Assembly (NCBI GenBank): GCA_016791265.1
Contig: JAEUMY010000023.1
Location: 372,001-436,000, forward strand
Origin: Betaproteobacteria bacterium
GTDB lineage: Bacteria; Pseudomonadota; Gammaproteobacteria; Burkholderiales; Usitatibacteraceae
Direction: 5' to 3'
DNA: 64,000 nt
Shown: one piece after another, positions 8,743 to 17,789 of the stretch
How positions within the stretch are numbered: position 1 is the stretch's first letter
Layout of the letters: the number at the start of each line of letters is the position of its first letter
Notes under the pieces: generated by a model
The model's database searches: none
Told to the model about the DNA's origin: nothing
What the model saw: the letters and a program-made list of their open reading frames with translations, nothing else
Program-made: the position numbers and the translations under genes

Positions 8743-10275
8743 TCAGCCAGGTGACTCCCGCGTCAACCGATCTGGCCAGTCACCCGCCTCGGCCGCATGA
8801 CGCGCGAGGATGTCCAACACGATGGCATCCAGAATCGGCCGCACCGTGGGGCCGGTGCCGCGGTCGTCATTGATGATGACCGCAAGCGCGATCATGTCGC
8901 CGTTGGCATCAGGGGCGAACCCCGCCAGCGCCCAGGTGTTGCGAAGCGTTCCCGTCTTCAGTCGCGCCTTGCGCGCCGCCAGCGTGCCGACATAGCGATT
9001 GCGCAGGCCGCCGTCGGTGGCGGCAATGGGCAGCGCGGTGATGAACTCGGGCGCCCAGTCGCTCGCGTGCGCGATGCGCAGCGCCGCCACCAACTGCGCG
9101 GCGCTCGCGCGTTCGGTGCGGGAGAGACCGGAGCCGTTGTCCAGCACGAGCCCGGCGTCGTTCACGCCACGATCGCGAAGCCACGCGCGCACGCGCGCCT
9201 CGGCGCGCTCGACGGTGGTCGCATCGCCGCGATGACCCAAACTCACCGGCGCCGTGGCGCCCAGCGTGAGAAACGCGAGACGGGTGATCGGGTTGTCGGA
9301 CCGCTTGTTGATATCGCGTGTCACTTCGGCGAGCGTGCGCGAGCGATGGGTCGCGAGTACGCGCGTGTTGGCGGGCAGCGGCGTTTGCCGCGCGACGCTC
9401 TCGCGCACGCCGCCGGTCAATGTGCCGCCCAGTTCGCGCCACAGCGCCGGGATGAGACGCGCCGCGAAGTCAGCGCGATCCAGCACGCTGATCTGCGTGG
9501 TGGTCGAGCACCGGGCCGGAAAGTCGCCCTGCAAGCGCACGATGAAACGGCCGTCCGGCGTGCGTTCCAGAACGGGCAGCTTCCAGCCGTCTTCCCAGTC
9601 CGGGCACTTCCGCTGACTGCGGATCATGGCGCCGGCGTCGAAGCTCACGCCGTCGAGCGCGGGTGTGGCGTTGATCCGCAGGGTCGCGCCATCGTCGTTC
9701 AATTGCAGCTTGTGCAGATTGGTGTTCAGGAGCAGCGCGTCGGGGATGACGTTGTAGCGGAACTCCGGGGTCTCATCGAAAGGCGGCAGCCCCTCGTCCA
9801 GCCGCGTCGGGGAAAAGTAGCCGCGGTCGACGATGACATCGCCCGCGATTTCGCGAATGCCGGCGAAGCGCAAGGACTGCAGCGTCTCGCGAAGCTCCTG
9901 CCAGGTGAAGTCCGGGCTGGCTTCACCGCGCAAGATGAGATCGCCCTTCAACACGCCGCTCTCGACCGGCGCCGCGCTCCGCAGTTCCACCTTCCCGGTG
10001 TGGGTGGGTCCCAACATGTCCAATGCCGCGATGGCGGTGAGAACTTTCAGGGTGGACGCCGGTTGCAAGGGCTGGTCTGGTTGGTGGCTCAAGGTCACGC
10101 GCCCATCGCGGATGCGTACCGCATGAATACCAACTGAAGTGGCTGGTATGGAAAGTTTCTTGAGCTCGGTGGCCGCCGTGACCGGGATTTGGGCGCCCAG
10201 CCGAAGCGGGGTTGCGAGTGCCAGAAGGAGCGCAGCGATCACGCCGATTTGACCAGACAAGTGATTGATTAACAT
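8743..10275 (-). CDS. dacB: D-Ala-D-Ala carboxypeptidase/endopeptidase PBP4
   Basis: A 510-residue periplasmic low-molecular-weight penicillin-binding protein of the PBP4 (peptidase S13) type. The three active-site motifs are visible: SxxK as PASTLKV (Ser74, Lys77), SxN-like GSG in LDNGSGLSR, and KTG in LKTGTLRNT. A hydrophobic N-terminal segment to about residue 28 (…LRLGAQ) is a signal peptide. A long insert between SxxK and SxN is typical of this family. It trims or cleaves peptide cross-links during remodelling. The gene is divergent from the TonB-receptor gene, and half-sites resembling the candidate NagR operator also lie in its first codons (10128-10153). Confidence 0.88.
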   Translation of the reverse strand: MLINHLSGQIGVIAALLLALATPLRLGAQIPVTAATELKKLSIPATSVGIHAVRIRDGRVTLSHQPDQPLQPASTLKVLTAIAALDMLGPTHTGKVELRSAAPVESGVLKGDLILRGEASPDFTWQELRETLQSLRFAGIREIAGDVIVDRGYFSPTRLDEGLPPFDETPEFRYNVIPDALLLNTNLHKLQLNDDGATLRINATPALDGVSFDAGAMIRSQRKCPDWEDGWKLPVLERTPDGRFIVRLQGDFPARCSTTTQISVLDRADFAARLIPALWRELGGTLTGGVRESVARQTPLPANTRVLATHRSRTLAEVTRDINKRSDNPITRLAFLTLGATAPVSLGHRGDATTVERAEARVRAWLRDRGVNDAGLVLDNGSGLSRTERASAAQLVAALRIAHASDWAPEFITALPIAATDGGLRNRYVGTLAARKARLKTGTLRNTWALAGFAPDANGDMIALAVIINDDRGTGPTVRPILDAIVLDILARHAAEAGDWPDRLTRESPG

Positions 10276-10615
10276 GATTTTCTATGCCTATTCAAGACGG
10301 GGGCGCAGCTTGAGGTGGAGCAATCACGACCGCCAAAGATGGCGCAGACCGACAGTGTTGCATTTTTGTCACCGGGGTCTTGCATTTCTTCAAAACTGGT
10401 AGCAAAGTTCGCATAGTGGTAGTTTACTGGTATTACCGATAACGGTCTCACAAAGGCCGCACACGACTGATACCAGTGACCGCCGCCGACATTGAGAATC
10501 GCCGGTCCCGCGCGGGCCGGAGGCGCCTCGCACGCTCCCAGCAAGAAGGAGTGGCAACAATCAGACGCGGCATTCGCCGCGATGGTCAACCGGAGTCATC
10601 ACAGGAGAGTCCCCC
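10276..10615. other. 340-bp divergent intergenic region dacB / TonB receptor
   Basis: No convincing gene is seen here. It holds the two divergent promoters, the ACTGGTA repeats annotated separately, and a GC-rich near-palindrome (CCGG-x-CCCGCGCGGG-x-CGG, 10502-10520) that would form a hairpin in the 5' leader of the receptor mRNA. A good ribosome-binding site, AGGAGA, precedes the GTG start at 10616. Confidence 0.6.
10395..10477. promoter_or_regulatory. Candidate GntR/NagR operators, ACTGGTAT inverted pair
   Basis: ACTGGTAT at 10426-10433 and its exact reverse complement ATACCAGT at 10470-10477 form an inverted pair 36 bp apart. A third near-copy, ACTGGTAG, starts at 10395, and TGGTATTACC extends the central site. 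The same octamer TGGTATTA is found, inverted, in the nagK divergent promoter at 27419-27426. HutC-type GntR regulators of amino-sugar genes bind TGGT…ACCA palindromes, so NagR (25702-26460) is the likely binder. This is inference from shared sequence. Confidence 0.5.
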
Positions 10616-13507
10616 GTGAAACTAAAGAAAATCGCCCAAGCCGTAACGCTCGTGCTGCTGGCCGGTCCCGCGCTCGCGCAGACGCCGCCCGCGCAACCTG
10701 CGCCGCCCGCACCCGCGCCGGCAAAACCCGAAGCCAAGCCCGAGAAAATCACCGTCACCGGTTCCAGCATCAAGCGTCTCAGCGACGAAGGCTCGCTGCC
10801 GCTTCAGATCATTTCCAAGGAAGAGATTGATCAACTGGGTCTGTCCAGCGTTGATCAGATCGTCGACCTCCTGTCGGTGAACGTCGCGGCCAACACCAAC
10901 CAGATCACCAACAACGCCGTGTTCGGCAGCGATGGCGACAAGACGTTGGGCGGCGCCAACTTCGCCAATCTGCGCGGTATCGGCCCGACCGGCACACTGG
11001 TGCTGCTGAACGGCCGCCGCGTCTCCACGCACGGCATGAGCGGCGGCTCGGTCGACCTGAACGCCATTCCCATGGACGCCATCGAGCGCGTCGAGATATT
11101 GAAGGACGGGGCCTCCGCCATCTACGGCACGGACGCCATCGGCGGCGTGATCAACTTCATCACCCGCAAGGACTACAAGGGCTTGGCGCTACGCGCCAAC
11201 TACAGCACGCCGCAGGACGGCTCGGCCGGCTCGCGCGCCCGCGTGTCCGCCACCGGCGGCTTCGGCGATCTGGCCCAGGACGGCTTCAACCTGATGGCCT
11301 CGATCACCATCGACAGCAACAAGATCCTGCGTGGCACGGATCGCGAGTTTTCCAAGGGTTATCAGCCTGACCGTTTCCTGACCCCGGACAGCACGAGTGC
11401 AATGCACGCCAACATCATCGCTTCCGCCGGCACGGCGTTGACCGCAGCGGGCACGGTGGTGGGCACGACCGATACCACGCGCTACACCAACTTGAACCTG
11501 CTCGCGTTCCAAGGTCGCTGCGAGGAGATTCCGGGCCAGGTGCCGCTCGCGCCGAACATCACCGTCTGGAACCTCTTCGGCTACAACCAGGCCAATTCCC
11601 GCTATCGCTGCACCCGCGACTACGGTCGCAACTACATGCTGGCGGCGCCGCAAGAGGCTGTGAACATTCTGGTGAAAGGCACGAAGGATCTCGGCACCAA
11701 CACCCGGGGCACGGTGGAAATCGTCGCTTCGCGCGTGAGCAACGAGGGCGAATATTCGCCGGTGCAGATCAGCTCCAGCGTGAACCCGATCATGAACCTG
11801 CGTCCGGACAGCCCGTACTACCTCAACATGCAGCAGTTGATCGGCGCGGCGCAGTTCAACCCGACGCTGCCCATCGCTTATCGCGTCAACATGCTGAACG
11901 ATCTCGGCTTCCGAATTCGCGAGAATGTCACCGACAACCTGCGCGTGCAGGGCATCCTTGAAGGCGTGATCGGCAAGTACGATTACACCGTCGGCGCGGG
12001 CTATGGATCGTCGAAGAGCACGGCGGATCTGATCAACGGTTTCCCCAACACGCGCAAGTGGGTCGACCTCCTCGCCTCCGGTCGCTACAACCCGTTCATT
12101 CTGCCCGGCCAGAGGCAGACGCCGGATGTCATCGCCGCCTTCGAAGACATGCAGATGCGCGGCAAGATCTATGACGGCGAAACGACCGTCATTCAGGGCG
12201 ACGCCACGGTGACCGGTTCGCTGGGCAGCTTCTTGGGCGGCGACGTTCAGTTCGCTGCCGGCTTCAATGCTCGCAAAGAGTCCTACGAGTTCTCCGGGTC
12301 GACCAATTTCCTCTGCGTGGACTTCGCCACGCCCGCGACGCTCTCGACGTTCAACAACGCCGCGCTCACGTTTGGCTGCCCGGGCAATTCGTCGTCGCCA
12401 AAGCTCTCGCGCCGCATTGGCGCGGTTTTCGGTGAACTGGTCGTCAATCCACACAAGACGCTGGAAGTCACCTTCCAGATCCGTCATGACGACTACGAGA
12501 AGATCGGCGGCACGACCAATCCCAAGATCGGCATCCGCTGGCAGCCCACCGAGAGCCTGCTGTTCCGCGGCTCGGCCAACACCGGCTTCCGCGCGCCCAC
12601 GGCGCAACAGGTGCAGCAAGGCGTGGTGGTTTCAAACCTTACCGGGCAGTTCAGGGATCCCGAGCTCTGCGCCGACATCAACAACCCCATCAACGCCAGC
12701 CAGTGCGCGCGCACGTCGACGCCTTTTGCTTCCGGCGGCAACCCCAACCTGAAGCCGGAGGAGTCGGAGCAGGCCACGTTCGGATTCGTCTTCGCGCCGA
12801 TGAAGAACATGCAGGTCTTTGCCGACTACTGGCAATTGAAGCTGGAAGACCGCATCCGTTCGCTGTCCGTCTCGGAGATGATCTCGAACTACGACATCTT
12901 CCGTGCGAACTTCGTGCGTGATCCCGCCACCGGCATCGTGCAATTCATCCAGGCCGGCTTTGTCAACGCCGCAGGCAGCAAGACCAAGGGTGTGGACTTC
13001 GGCGCCAACTACTCGACCAGCGGCTTCGGCGGACGCATCACGACGTCGCTCACCGGCACGAAGATGCTCTCCCACAAGGAGCAGATCCTCGAGAACCAGC
13101 CGTTCGTCGAATTCGTCGGCAAGTGGAGCAACACGACGATCTATCTGCCGTGGCGCCTCAACGCCAGCGTGAGCTATCGCAAGGGCGCGTGGAACACCAC
13201 GTTCTCGGGTCTCTATCGCGATCGCTACGAGGATCAGAACCGCGGGCCGACGGCCCAGGGCGGCGCCAACTACACGACGTTCGAGCCGTTCACCCGCATG
13301 GTCTCGTCCTACTCGACGTTCAACGTGCTGACCACGTACTCCGGCATCAAGGGACTCACCCTCACCGGCGGCGTGATCAATCTGTTCGACCGCGAGCCGC
13401 CGTTCACGTGGCACAACGTGGACAGCGCGGCCGGCACGGGTTGGGATCCGCGTGTGGCCGATCCGCGTGGCCGCACCATCACGCTGTCGGCGACGTACAA
13501 GTTCTGA
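10616..13507 (+). CDS. TonB-dependent outer-membrane receptor
   Basis: A 963-residue receptor. A signal peptide ends at ALAQ (about residue 22), followed by a Pro/Ala-rich linker and a plug domain (about 45-175) containing LRGIGPTGTLVLLNGRRV and VEILKDGASAIYGTDAIGGVINFITRKD. The rest is a beta-barrel ending in the aromatic C-terminal TLSATYKF needed for insertion. There is no N-terminal signalling domain. Start is GTG with AGGAGA eight bases upstream. Flanked by DacB and an LD-carboxypeptidase, with candidate NagR operators upstream, it probably imports a cell-wall or chitin-derived sugar/peptide; the substrate is inferred. One palindrome copy at 11748 encodes EYS. Confidence 0.85.
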   Translation: MKLKKIAQAVTLVLLAGPALAQTPPAQPAPPAPAPAKPEAKPEKITVTGSSIKRLSDEGSLPLQIISKEEIDQLGLSSVDQIVDLLSVNVAANTNQITNNAVFGSDGDKTLGGANFANLRGIGPTGTLVLLNGRRVSTHGMSGGSVDLNAIPMDAIERVEILKDGASAIYGTDAIGGVINFITRKDYKGLALRANYSTPQDGSAGSRARVSATGGFGDLAQDGFNLMASITIDSNKILRGTDREFSKGYQPDRFLTPDSTSAMHANIIASAGTALTAAGTVVGTTDTTRYTNLNLLAFQGRCEEIPGQVPLAPNITVWNLFGYNQANSRYRCTRDYGRNYMLAAPQEAVNILVKGTKDLGTNTRGTVEIVASRVSNEGEYSPVQISSSVNPIMNLRPDSPYYLNMQQLIGAAQFNPTLPIAYRVNMLNDLGFRIRENVTDNLRVQGILEGVIGKYDYTVGAGYGSSKSTADLINGFPNTRKWVDLLASGRYNPFILPGQRQTPDVIAAFEDMQMRGKIYDGETTVIQGDATVTGSLGSFLGGDVQFAAGFNARKESYEFSGSTNFLCVDFATPATLSTFNNAALTFGCPGNSSSPKLSRRIGAVFGELVVNPHKTLEVTFQIRHDDYEKIGGTTNPKIGIRWQPTESLLFRGSANTGFRAPTAQQVQQGVVVSNLTGQFRDPELCADINNPINASQCARTSTPFASGGNPNLKPEESEQATFGFVFAPMKNMQVFADYWQLKLEDRIRSLSVSEMISNYDIFRANFVRDPATGIVQFIQAGFVNAAGSKTKGVDFGANYSTSGFGGRITTSLTGTKMLSHKEQILENQPFVEFVGKWSNTTIYLPWRLNASVSYRKGAWNTTFSGLYRDRYEDQNRGPTAQGGANYTTFEPFTRMVSSYSTFNVLTTYSGIKGLTLTGGVINLFDREPPFTWHNVDSAAGTGWDPRVADPRGRTITLSATYKF

Positions 13508-13537
13508 TCCGGCACGTTTTCATCAACACGCTCCCAT

Positions 13538-13572
13538 GCAGGGTGCCGGGCAACCGGCCCCTGCTTTTTTTT
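13538..13572 (+). terminator. Rho-independent terminator after TonB receptor
   Basis: A GC-rich stem pairs GCAGGG with CCCTGC and, inside it, GCCGG with CCGGC around a GCAA-type loop. It is followed by eight T residues (13565-13572). It lies 31 bp after the receptor stop and before the LD-carboxypeptidase start, so the two + strand genes are probably separate transcripts. Confidence 0.9.
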
Positions 13573-13603
13573 GCCTGCCGCACTTGACCGGGCTCGTGGA
13601 GTC

Positions 13604-14650
13604 ATGAATAGAAGAGAGTTTCTGGCGGGATCAGCACTCGCCGCATTGTCACTGTCGGGCTGCGCGACAAGGGGGCGGGACGTGGCGGCGTCCGGGCGCG
13701 CACTGATCAAACCGCCGCGCCTCAAACCGCGCGCGCTGGTGGGTCTGGTGGCGCCCTCAGGCGTCGTGACCGATGCCACCATCCAGCGCTGCGTCACGAA
13801 TCTCGAAGCGCTGGGTTTTTCGGTCAAAACGAGTGCGAATATTCGCAAGTCGTGGGGTGGATATGCCGGGCCGGTCAGGGATCGCGTGGACGACTTGCAC
13901 GCGATGTTCGCCGACCGCGAGGTGGCCGGTCTGTGGGTGGCGCGCGGCGGCTCGGGCGCGGCAGCCTTGTTGCCGCATCTCGACTACGGCCTCATCGCGC
14001 GAAATCCGAAAATTCTCGTCGGCTACTCCGACATCACCGCGCTGCACCTCGCCATTCAGCGCCACGCCGGGCTCGTCACGTTTCACGGTCCCGGCGCGGG
14101 GGCGACTCAAGGCGAATATTCGCTGATCCATCAATACGCGATGTTGATGAGCCCGCGGCCCAGCTATCGCATGGGAGGCTCGCCGCTCAATCAGGAGCGC
14201 GGGGAACGCGAGACGGCGTTCAAGCGTCATCGCTGGACAGGCGGCGTGGCGGAAGGGCGACTCACCGGCGGCAATCTCTCGGTGCTCGTCGCGCTCATCG
14301 GCACGCCCTACGCACCCGTCATCAGGGACTCGCTCCTGTGCCTGGAAGAAGTGAGCGAAGCGCCGTACCGCATCGACCGCATGCTTACCCATATGCATCA
14401 GAGTCTAGGGCTCGACACGGTTGCCGGTGCGGCGCTCGGCGTGTTTTCACGCTGCGAGCCGCGCGACAACGAGCCGTCTCTCACGCTGCGCGAAGTGCTG
14501 GACAATCATTTCGCCAACTCACCGGTGCCGGCCGCCTACGGCTTTTCGTTCGGGCACATCGCCGAGAATTTGACGCTGCCGTTCGGAATTCGCGCGCGCA
14601 TGGATGCGGACGAGGACGCGATCACGTTGCTGGAGCCGGCGGTGGCGTAG
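13604..14650 (+). CDS. ldcA: LD-carboxypeptidase (LdcA, peptidase S66), Tat/lipoprotein
   Basis: A 348-residue S66 peptidase that removes the terminal D-Ala from tetrapeptide muropeptides. The nucleophile Ser lies in VGYSDITALH; the partner Glu is in CLEEVSEAPYRIDR and the His in FSFGHIAENLTLPFG. Unlike the cytoplasmic E. coli enzyme, it begins MNRREFLAGSALAALSLSGC, combining a twin-arginine motif with a lipobox, so it should be an exported lipoprotein acting in the periplasm. ATG 13604 was chosen because it starts this signal. Two palindrome copies fall in the gene (13835 as ANIR, 14112 as EYS). Confidence 0.85.
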   Translation: MNRREFLAGSALAALSLSGCATRGRDVAASGRALIKPPRLKPRALVGLVAPSGVVTDATIQRCVTNLEALGFSVKTSANIRKSWGGYAGPVRDRVDDLHAMFADREVAGLWVARGGSGAAALLPHLDYGLIARNPKILVGYSDITALHLAIQRHAGLVTFHGPGAGATQGEYSLIHQYAMLMSPRPSYRMGGSPLNQERGERETAFKRHRWTGGVAEGRLTGGNLSVLVALIGTPYAPVIRDSLLCLEEVSEAPYRIDRMLTHMHQSLGLDTVAGAALGVFSRCEPRDNEPSLTLREVLDNHFANSPVPAAYGFSFGHIAENLTLPFGIRARMDADEDAITLLEPAVA

Positions 14651-14660
14651 TGGCGCCGCT

Positions 14661-15992
14661 TCAGCCGCCCGCCATGCGCAACGCGTTGGACGCCGCGATC
14701 ACGCCTTTGAAAATCGCTTCAGCGATGCCGGCAGGAAATCCGTCAGGCAACTCGTGCTCAACGGCTTCAATCGCGCGAGGCGTTTGCTCCAGCACTTCGT
14801 CCAGGTAGTGCTCGGACCAGGCGCCCAGCCCGCAATCTTTCGCGGTCTGACGAAAGTGAGCGGGCCTCATCTCAGACCATCGGTAGTGCCGGTTCTCTCC
14901 CCAGACTGCCATGGCCATTTTCGCCTTTTCCATCGCGATCTTTCCAGCGCCATCGCCGAGTACCGGATGAGCGGACAGGACATCGTAGCCCGGCGTCATA
15001 CGGAATCGCCCCTGTCTTTCAATGAACACACTGAAGTTCTTGGCGTGTCCGTCGATGGCGCACAAGAGCCAGAAAATGACCTGCGTTTTCATGAACCGGC
15101 GCCTGTCCTCTTCCGGCTGTTGCGCGCCGAGGAGCTGATCCATGATGCGGGCGATCCCGGGCCCGCCTTCGGACTCGTATTTCCGCTCTGGAGGCGTGCC
15201 GGTGATCTGCGCGAAGTCTTCCTGCGGCAGGCGCTCAATCCACTCGCCGCCTCGTGTCCATTCGCGGTCGAAGCGTTCGACGGCCAGCACCTTCTGGTCC
15301 TCGAACATGACGATTCGCGATTTCGCGACCGGGAGTCCGAAGGCTCGCATGAGCAATGAGCACAACCATTCGTTCTCGACCGACGTGCCGAGATCAACGC
15401 CTTGCGGCAGCAGCCCCAGGGGCAGTTTCAGGATGTGCGTTGTGGGCGTGGCGCCCTTGGGCATGTGCCAGCGGTCGCGATGCCAAATCAGCGCGGTCTT
15501 TTCCTGCATGCCTGCGATGGAAATCCTGAATGCATCCTCGTTGGCATCATCTTGAAGACGCCCGGAGACAGGCACGTTCCGCAGAATCGCGGCGACCTCC
15601 TGTTCGGTGAGTTCCGTCATGTCCAGGTGCGGTGATGCGACAGGCGTTTCGCCCGGCGGCAGCAACTGAATCGCGCCAACGCAATCGCGTCCGATTTCAT
15701 TCAGGAGATCGAAGGCGCGGGTGGAGGGTGTGCTGAACTCTCGCTGCAACCGTTCACGAATCGTCTTGTTGTCGGGCAGCAGGTTTTCAAAAAAATTCGA
15801 GACGACCATCCCCCGGTACGGCTCGCGCGGGCGTAATGGCATGGACAGCGATATGGGTCGCGCCTGGGTGTCATGAACCCAGTTTTCAGCATAGGCGAAC
15901 TCGTGCCCGCGACTTGGCGTCACCGTCCAGGTACCTGCTTGCCGGCCGTTCATCCAGACAGCCAGCGTCGATGCGGTTGACCGTCTTGGCAT
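14661..15992 (-). CDS. hipA: HipA-type serine/threonine kinase toxin
   Basis: A 443-residue HipA-family kinase. The N-terminal couple_hipA part (VWMNGRQAGTW… SNFFENLLPDN) is followed by the regulatory loop RISIAGMQEKTAL, whose Ser (about 158) corresponds to the autophosphorylated Ser150 of E. coli HipA. The catalytic DGHAKNF motif and metal-binding region near MTPGYDVLS complete the kinase. HipA phosphorylates glutamyl-tRNA synthetase and causes growth arrest. The antitoxin gene ends-to-start 3 bp upstream. The locus carries none of the 12-bp palindromes seen around it, compatible with later arrival. Confidence 0.88.
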   Translation of the reverse strand: MPRRSTASTLAVWMNGRQAGTWTVTPSRGHEFAYAENWVHDTQARPISLSMPLRPREPYRGMVVSNFFENLLPDNKTIRERLQREFSTPSTRAFDLLNEIGRDCVGAIQLLPPGETPVASPHLDMTELTEQEVAAILRNVPVSGRLQDDANEDAFRISIAGMQEKTALIWHRDRWHMPKGATPTTHILKLPLGLLPQGVDLGTSVENEWLCSLLMRAFGLPVAKSRIVMFEDQKVLAVERFDREWTRGGEWIERLPQEDFAQITGTPPERKYESEGGPGIARIMDQLLGAQQPEEDRRRFMKTQVIFWLLCAIDGHAKNFSVFIERQGRFRMTPGYDVLSAHPVLGDGAGKIAMEKAKMAMAVWGENRHYRWSEMRPAHFRQTAKDCGLGAWSEHYLDEVLEQTPRAIEAVEHELPDGFPAGIAEAIFKGVIAASNALRMAGG

Positions 15993-15995
15993 GAT

Positions 15996-16238
15996 CTACG
16001 CGCCCGAGTTCTGCTTTGAGGCGTCCTTGTCCCGAAGCACGAGTTCCAGATTCAAGGCGGATAGAAGCTTGAATAGGCTCTCCACACTCGTTCGTTCCGG
16101 CGCCAGCTCGAGATTGGAGACGGTTTTCTGTAGTGGGCCGCCAATGGCGGTGATGTCCTGTTGGGTCAGGCCGCGTGATCTGCGATAGCCCCGCAAGACC
16201 TGGGCAAGTTGGTAGGGCGTCAGCGCGAGGTATTCCAT
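15996..16238 (-). CDS. hipB: HipB-type antitoxin, XRE-family repressor
   Basis: An 80-residue DNA-binding protein with a Cro/C1-type helix-turn-helix at about residues 12-65 (LAQVLRGYRRSRGLTQQDITA … TVSNLE…). It is the expected partner of HipA, encoded immediately downstream with a 3-bp gap. HipB binds and neutralises HipA and represses the operon. Three operator-like repeats lie directly upstream of its start, overlapping the promoter. The short length is normal for HipB. Confidence 0.85.
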   Translation of the reverse strand: MEYLALTPYQLAQVLRGYRRSRGLTQQDITAIGGPLQKTVSNLELAPERTSVESLFKLLSALNLELVLRDKDASKQNSGA

Positions 16239-16243
16239 AGTTC

Positions 16244-16320
16244 ATCCCTTAATGGGTATAAATTGAATTTACACCTTATAGGGTATAAAAGCAATCAATA
16301 CCCAGTCGGGTATGAAACAA
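16244..16320 (-). promoter_or_regulatory. hipBA promoter with three 27-bp-spaced operators
   Basis: GGGTAT occurs at 16254, 16281 and 16308, exactly 27 bp apart. The distal site is a perfect palindrome, ATACCC-AGTC-GGGTAT (16298-16313). The other two have weaker left arms (ATCCCT and ACACCT) with the same 4-bp spacer. A possible -35/-10 pair on the minus strand (TTGCTT, 17 bp, TAAATT) lies between the sites. The block is AT-rich relative to the window. HipB binding is inferred. Confidence 0.75.
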
Positions 16321-16379
16321 CGCCAAGCTGCTTCGTAGGCGCTGCCGGGCGGATCAAAAAAACAGGCTACGCGGCGCGG

Positions 16380-17789
16380 TTAATCCGGTCGCTGCAGAAT
16401 CGCGCGCCGGTGGAGTGAATCCAGAATCTGCTCCTCGTGCCGGTAAAACGCCGAGTACGCTCCTGGATTCGTATCCGGATTGAACGATGGCCCACCGATG
16501 AGGAAGATGAGGCCAATCTTGCGATCGCGGTTGAACACGAAGCCGCCGGTCAGACCCCACGCGTCGCCGAGATGGCCGACGGCGGTGAAGCCGCCGTCTT
16601 TCACCAGACGGTCGCCCTTCGACGGGCCGGTGATGTCGAGGAAGTGCTGGTTGCCCAAGCCCCAGGCATTGAAGAACTGCAGATGCTTGCCGAAACCCGA
16701 TTCGCCGTTCGGGTCGCCATTGGGTTTGCCATCGCAGCCATCGCAACGGTAACGCCAGCTCTCGGCGAGCATCGTGTCGACGGATGCCTGCGCGAGAATT
16801 TTCCTGCCCTCATGTTCACCGCCGTTCATGAGCATGAGCATGAGTTTGCCGAGCGACGCGGCGGAGAGGCGCGCGTTGCCCTGCGGCCCGAACAGCGTGC
16901 CATTGCTGCCGATGACGTAGTCGTCGCCAGCGCGGGGTTTCTGCGGCACGGTCGGGTCGTCCACTTGCGGCACCCAGGGGCCAGACGCGTTCCACACTTC
17001 CTTGCCGCTGATTTCGCTTCGCTTGCGATAGAGCGTGGCCAGATTGTCGATGTCGGCGGGCGGCAGATCGAAGGGGTGATAGCCGCCCTTCAATCGCATC
17101 GGGTCGAGTATGAGCCGTCGCATCAGCTTGTCGAAGCGCTCGCCGGTGGCTCGCTCCATCGCCGTGCCGATGACGCCCCAGGGCAGGTTGGCGTATTGGA
17201 AATACGCGCCGGGTTTGGCCCGGGCGGACCATGCGCCTCCCTTGCCGTACAGCTTGCCGCCCGGCGCCAGCGCATCGCGAATATTCGCAGGCGCCGCCCA
17301 GAAGTAGCCGCCGTCGTCGCGCATGGACGACGTGTGGTTCATCAGCATGCGCAAGGTGATCTTGTCGTCCGGGAAGTGCGGATTGCGGAGCTTCCAGCCG
17401 AGGTAGTCGCTGACATCGCGATCCAGTTCCAGCTTGCCGTCCTCCACCAGCTTCATCACGCCAAGCGAGGTGACCAGCTTCGAGATGGAAGCGACGCGAT
17501 ACATCGTGTCGCGATTGGCAGGTTTGCTCTTGCCGGCATCCGCCTGATCGATCCAGCGTGCGCCGAACTGGCCTTCGTACACGACCTTGCCATCGCGAAT
17601 GGCGAGCGTTGAAAGTGACGCAAGCGCATGCGTCTGGCTCGCGGTGATGGCGGCGAGTTCCTGATCCAGTTTGCGTTGCCACGCATCATCCACGGCGGCA
17701 GGCGACAGGGGTGTCACGCAGGCGGTGAGCGTCAACACGCCCAAGAGTGACGCGGCGAGTTGGGTGAGGCGTATGGGTGCGGTCTTCAT
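16380..17789 (-). CDS. Lipoprotein serine beta-lactamase-like hydrolase
   Basis: A 469-residue class C/esterase-type serine hydrolase (Pfam beta-lactamase). A lipobox LTLTAC gives an acylated N-terminus. The catalytic tetrad S101-I-S-K104 is in YRVASISKLVTS and the YxN motif is in FQYANLPWG; a terminal HLGDAWG may supply the KTG/HxG strand. Such enzymes outside resistance loci are usually D-Ala/D-amino-acid esterases or muropeptide-processing hydrolases. It is the last gene of the recycling operon and overlaps amiD by four bases. True antibiotic resistance is not implied. A palindrome copy at 17277 encodes ANIR. Confidence 0.78.
   Translation of the reverse strand: MKTAPIRLTQLAASLLGVLTLTACVTPLSPAAVDDAWQRKLDQELAAITASQTHALASLSTLAIRDGKVVYEGQFGARWIDQADAGKSKPANRDTMYRVASISKLVTSLGVMKLVEDGKLELDRDVSDYLGWKLRNPHFPDDKITLRMLMNHTSSMRDDGGYFWAAPANIRDALAPGGKLYGKGGAWSARAKPGAYFQYANLPWGVIGTAMERATGERFDKLMRRLILDPMRLKGGYHPFDLPPADIDNLATLYRKRSEISGKEVWNASGPWVPQVDDPTVPQKPRAGDDYVIGSNGTLFGPQGNARLSAASLGKLMLMLMNGGEHEGRKILAQASVDTMLAESWRYRCDGCDGKPNGDPNGESGFGKHLQFFNAWGLGNQHFLDITGPSKGDRLVKDGGFTAVGHLGDAWGLTGGFVFNRDRKIGLIFLIGGPSFNPDTNPGAYSAFYRHEEQILDSLHRRAILQRPD

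Noticed and set aside
11189..12619. A long open frame (476 codons) antisense to the TonB receptor
   Set aside because: It is an expected shadow of GC-rich third positions; the product is Arg/Ala/His-rich without motifs and lacks a start signal.
16380..17789. Serine hydrolase as an antibiotic-resistance beta-lactamase
   Set aside because: It is a lipoprotein embedded in a wall-recycling operon without an ampR-like regulator; family membership alone does not show antibiotic hydrolysis.
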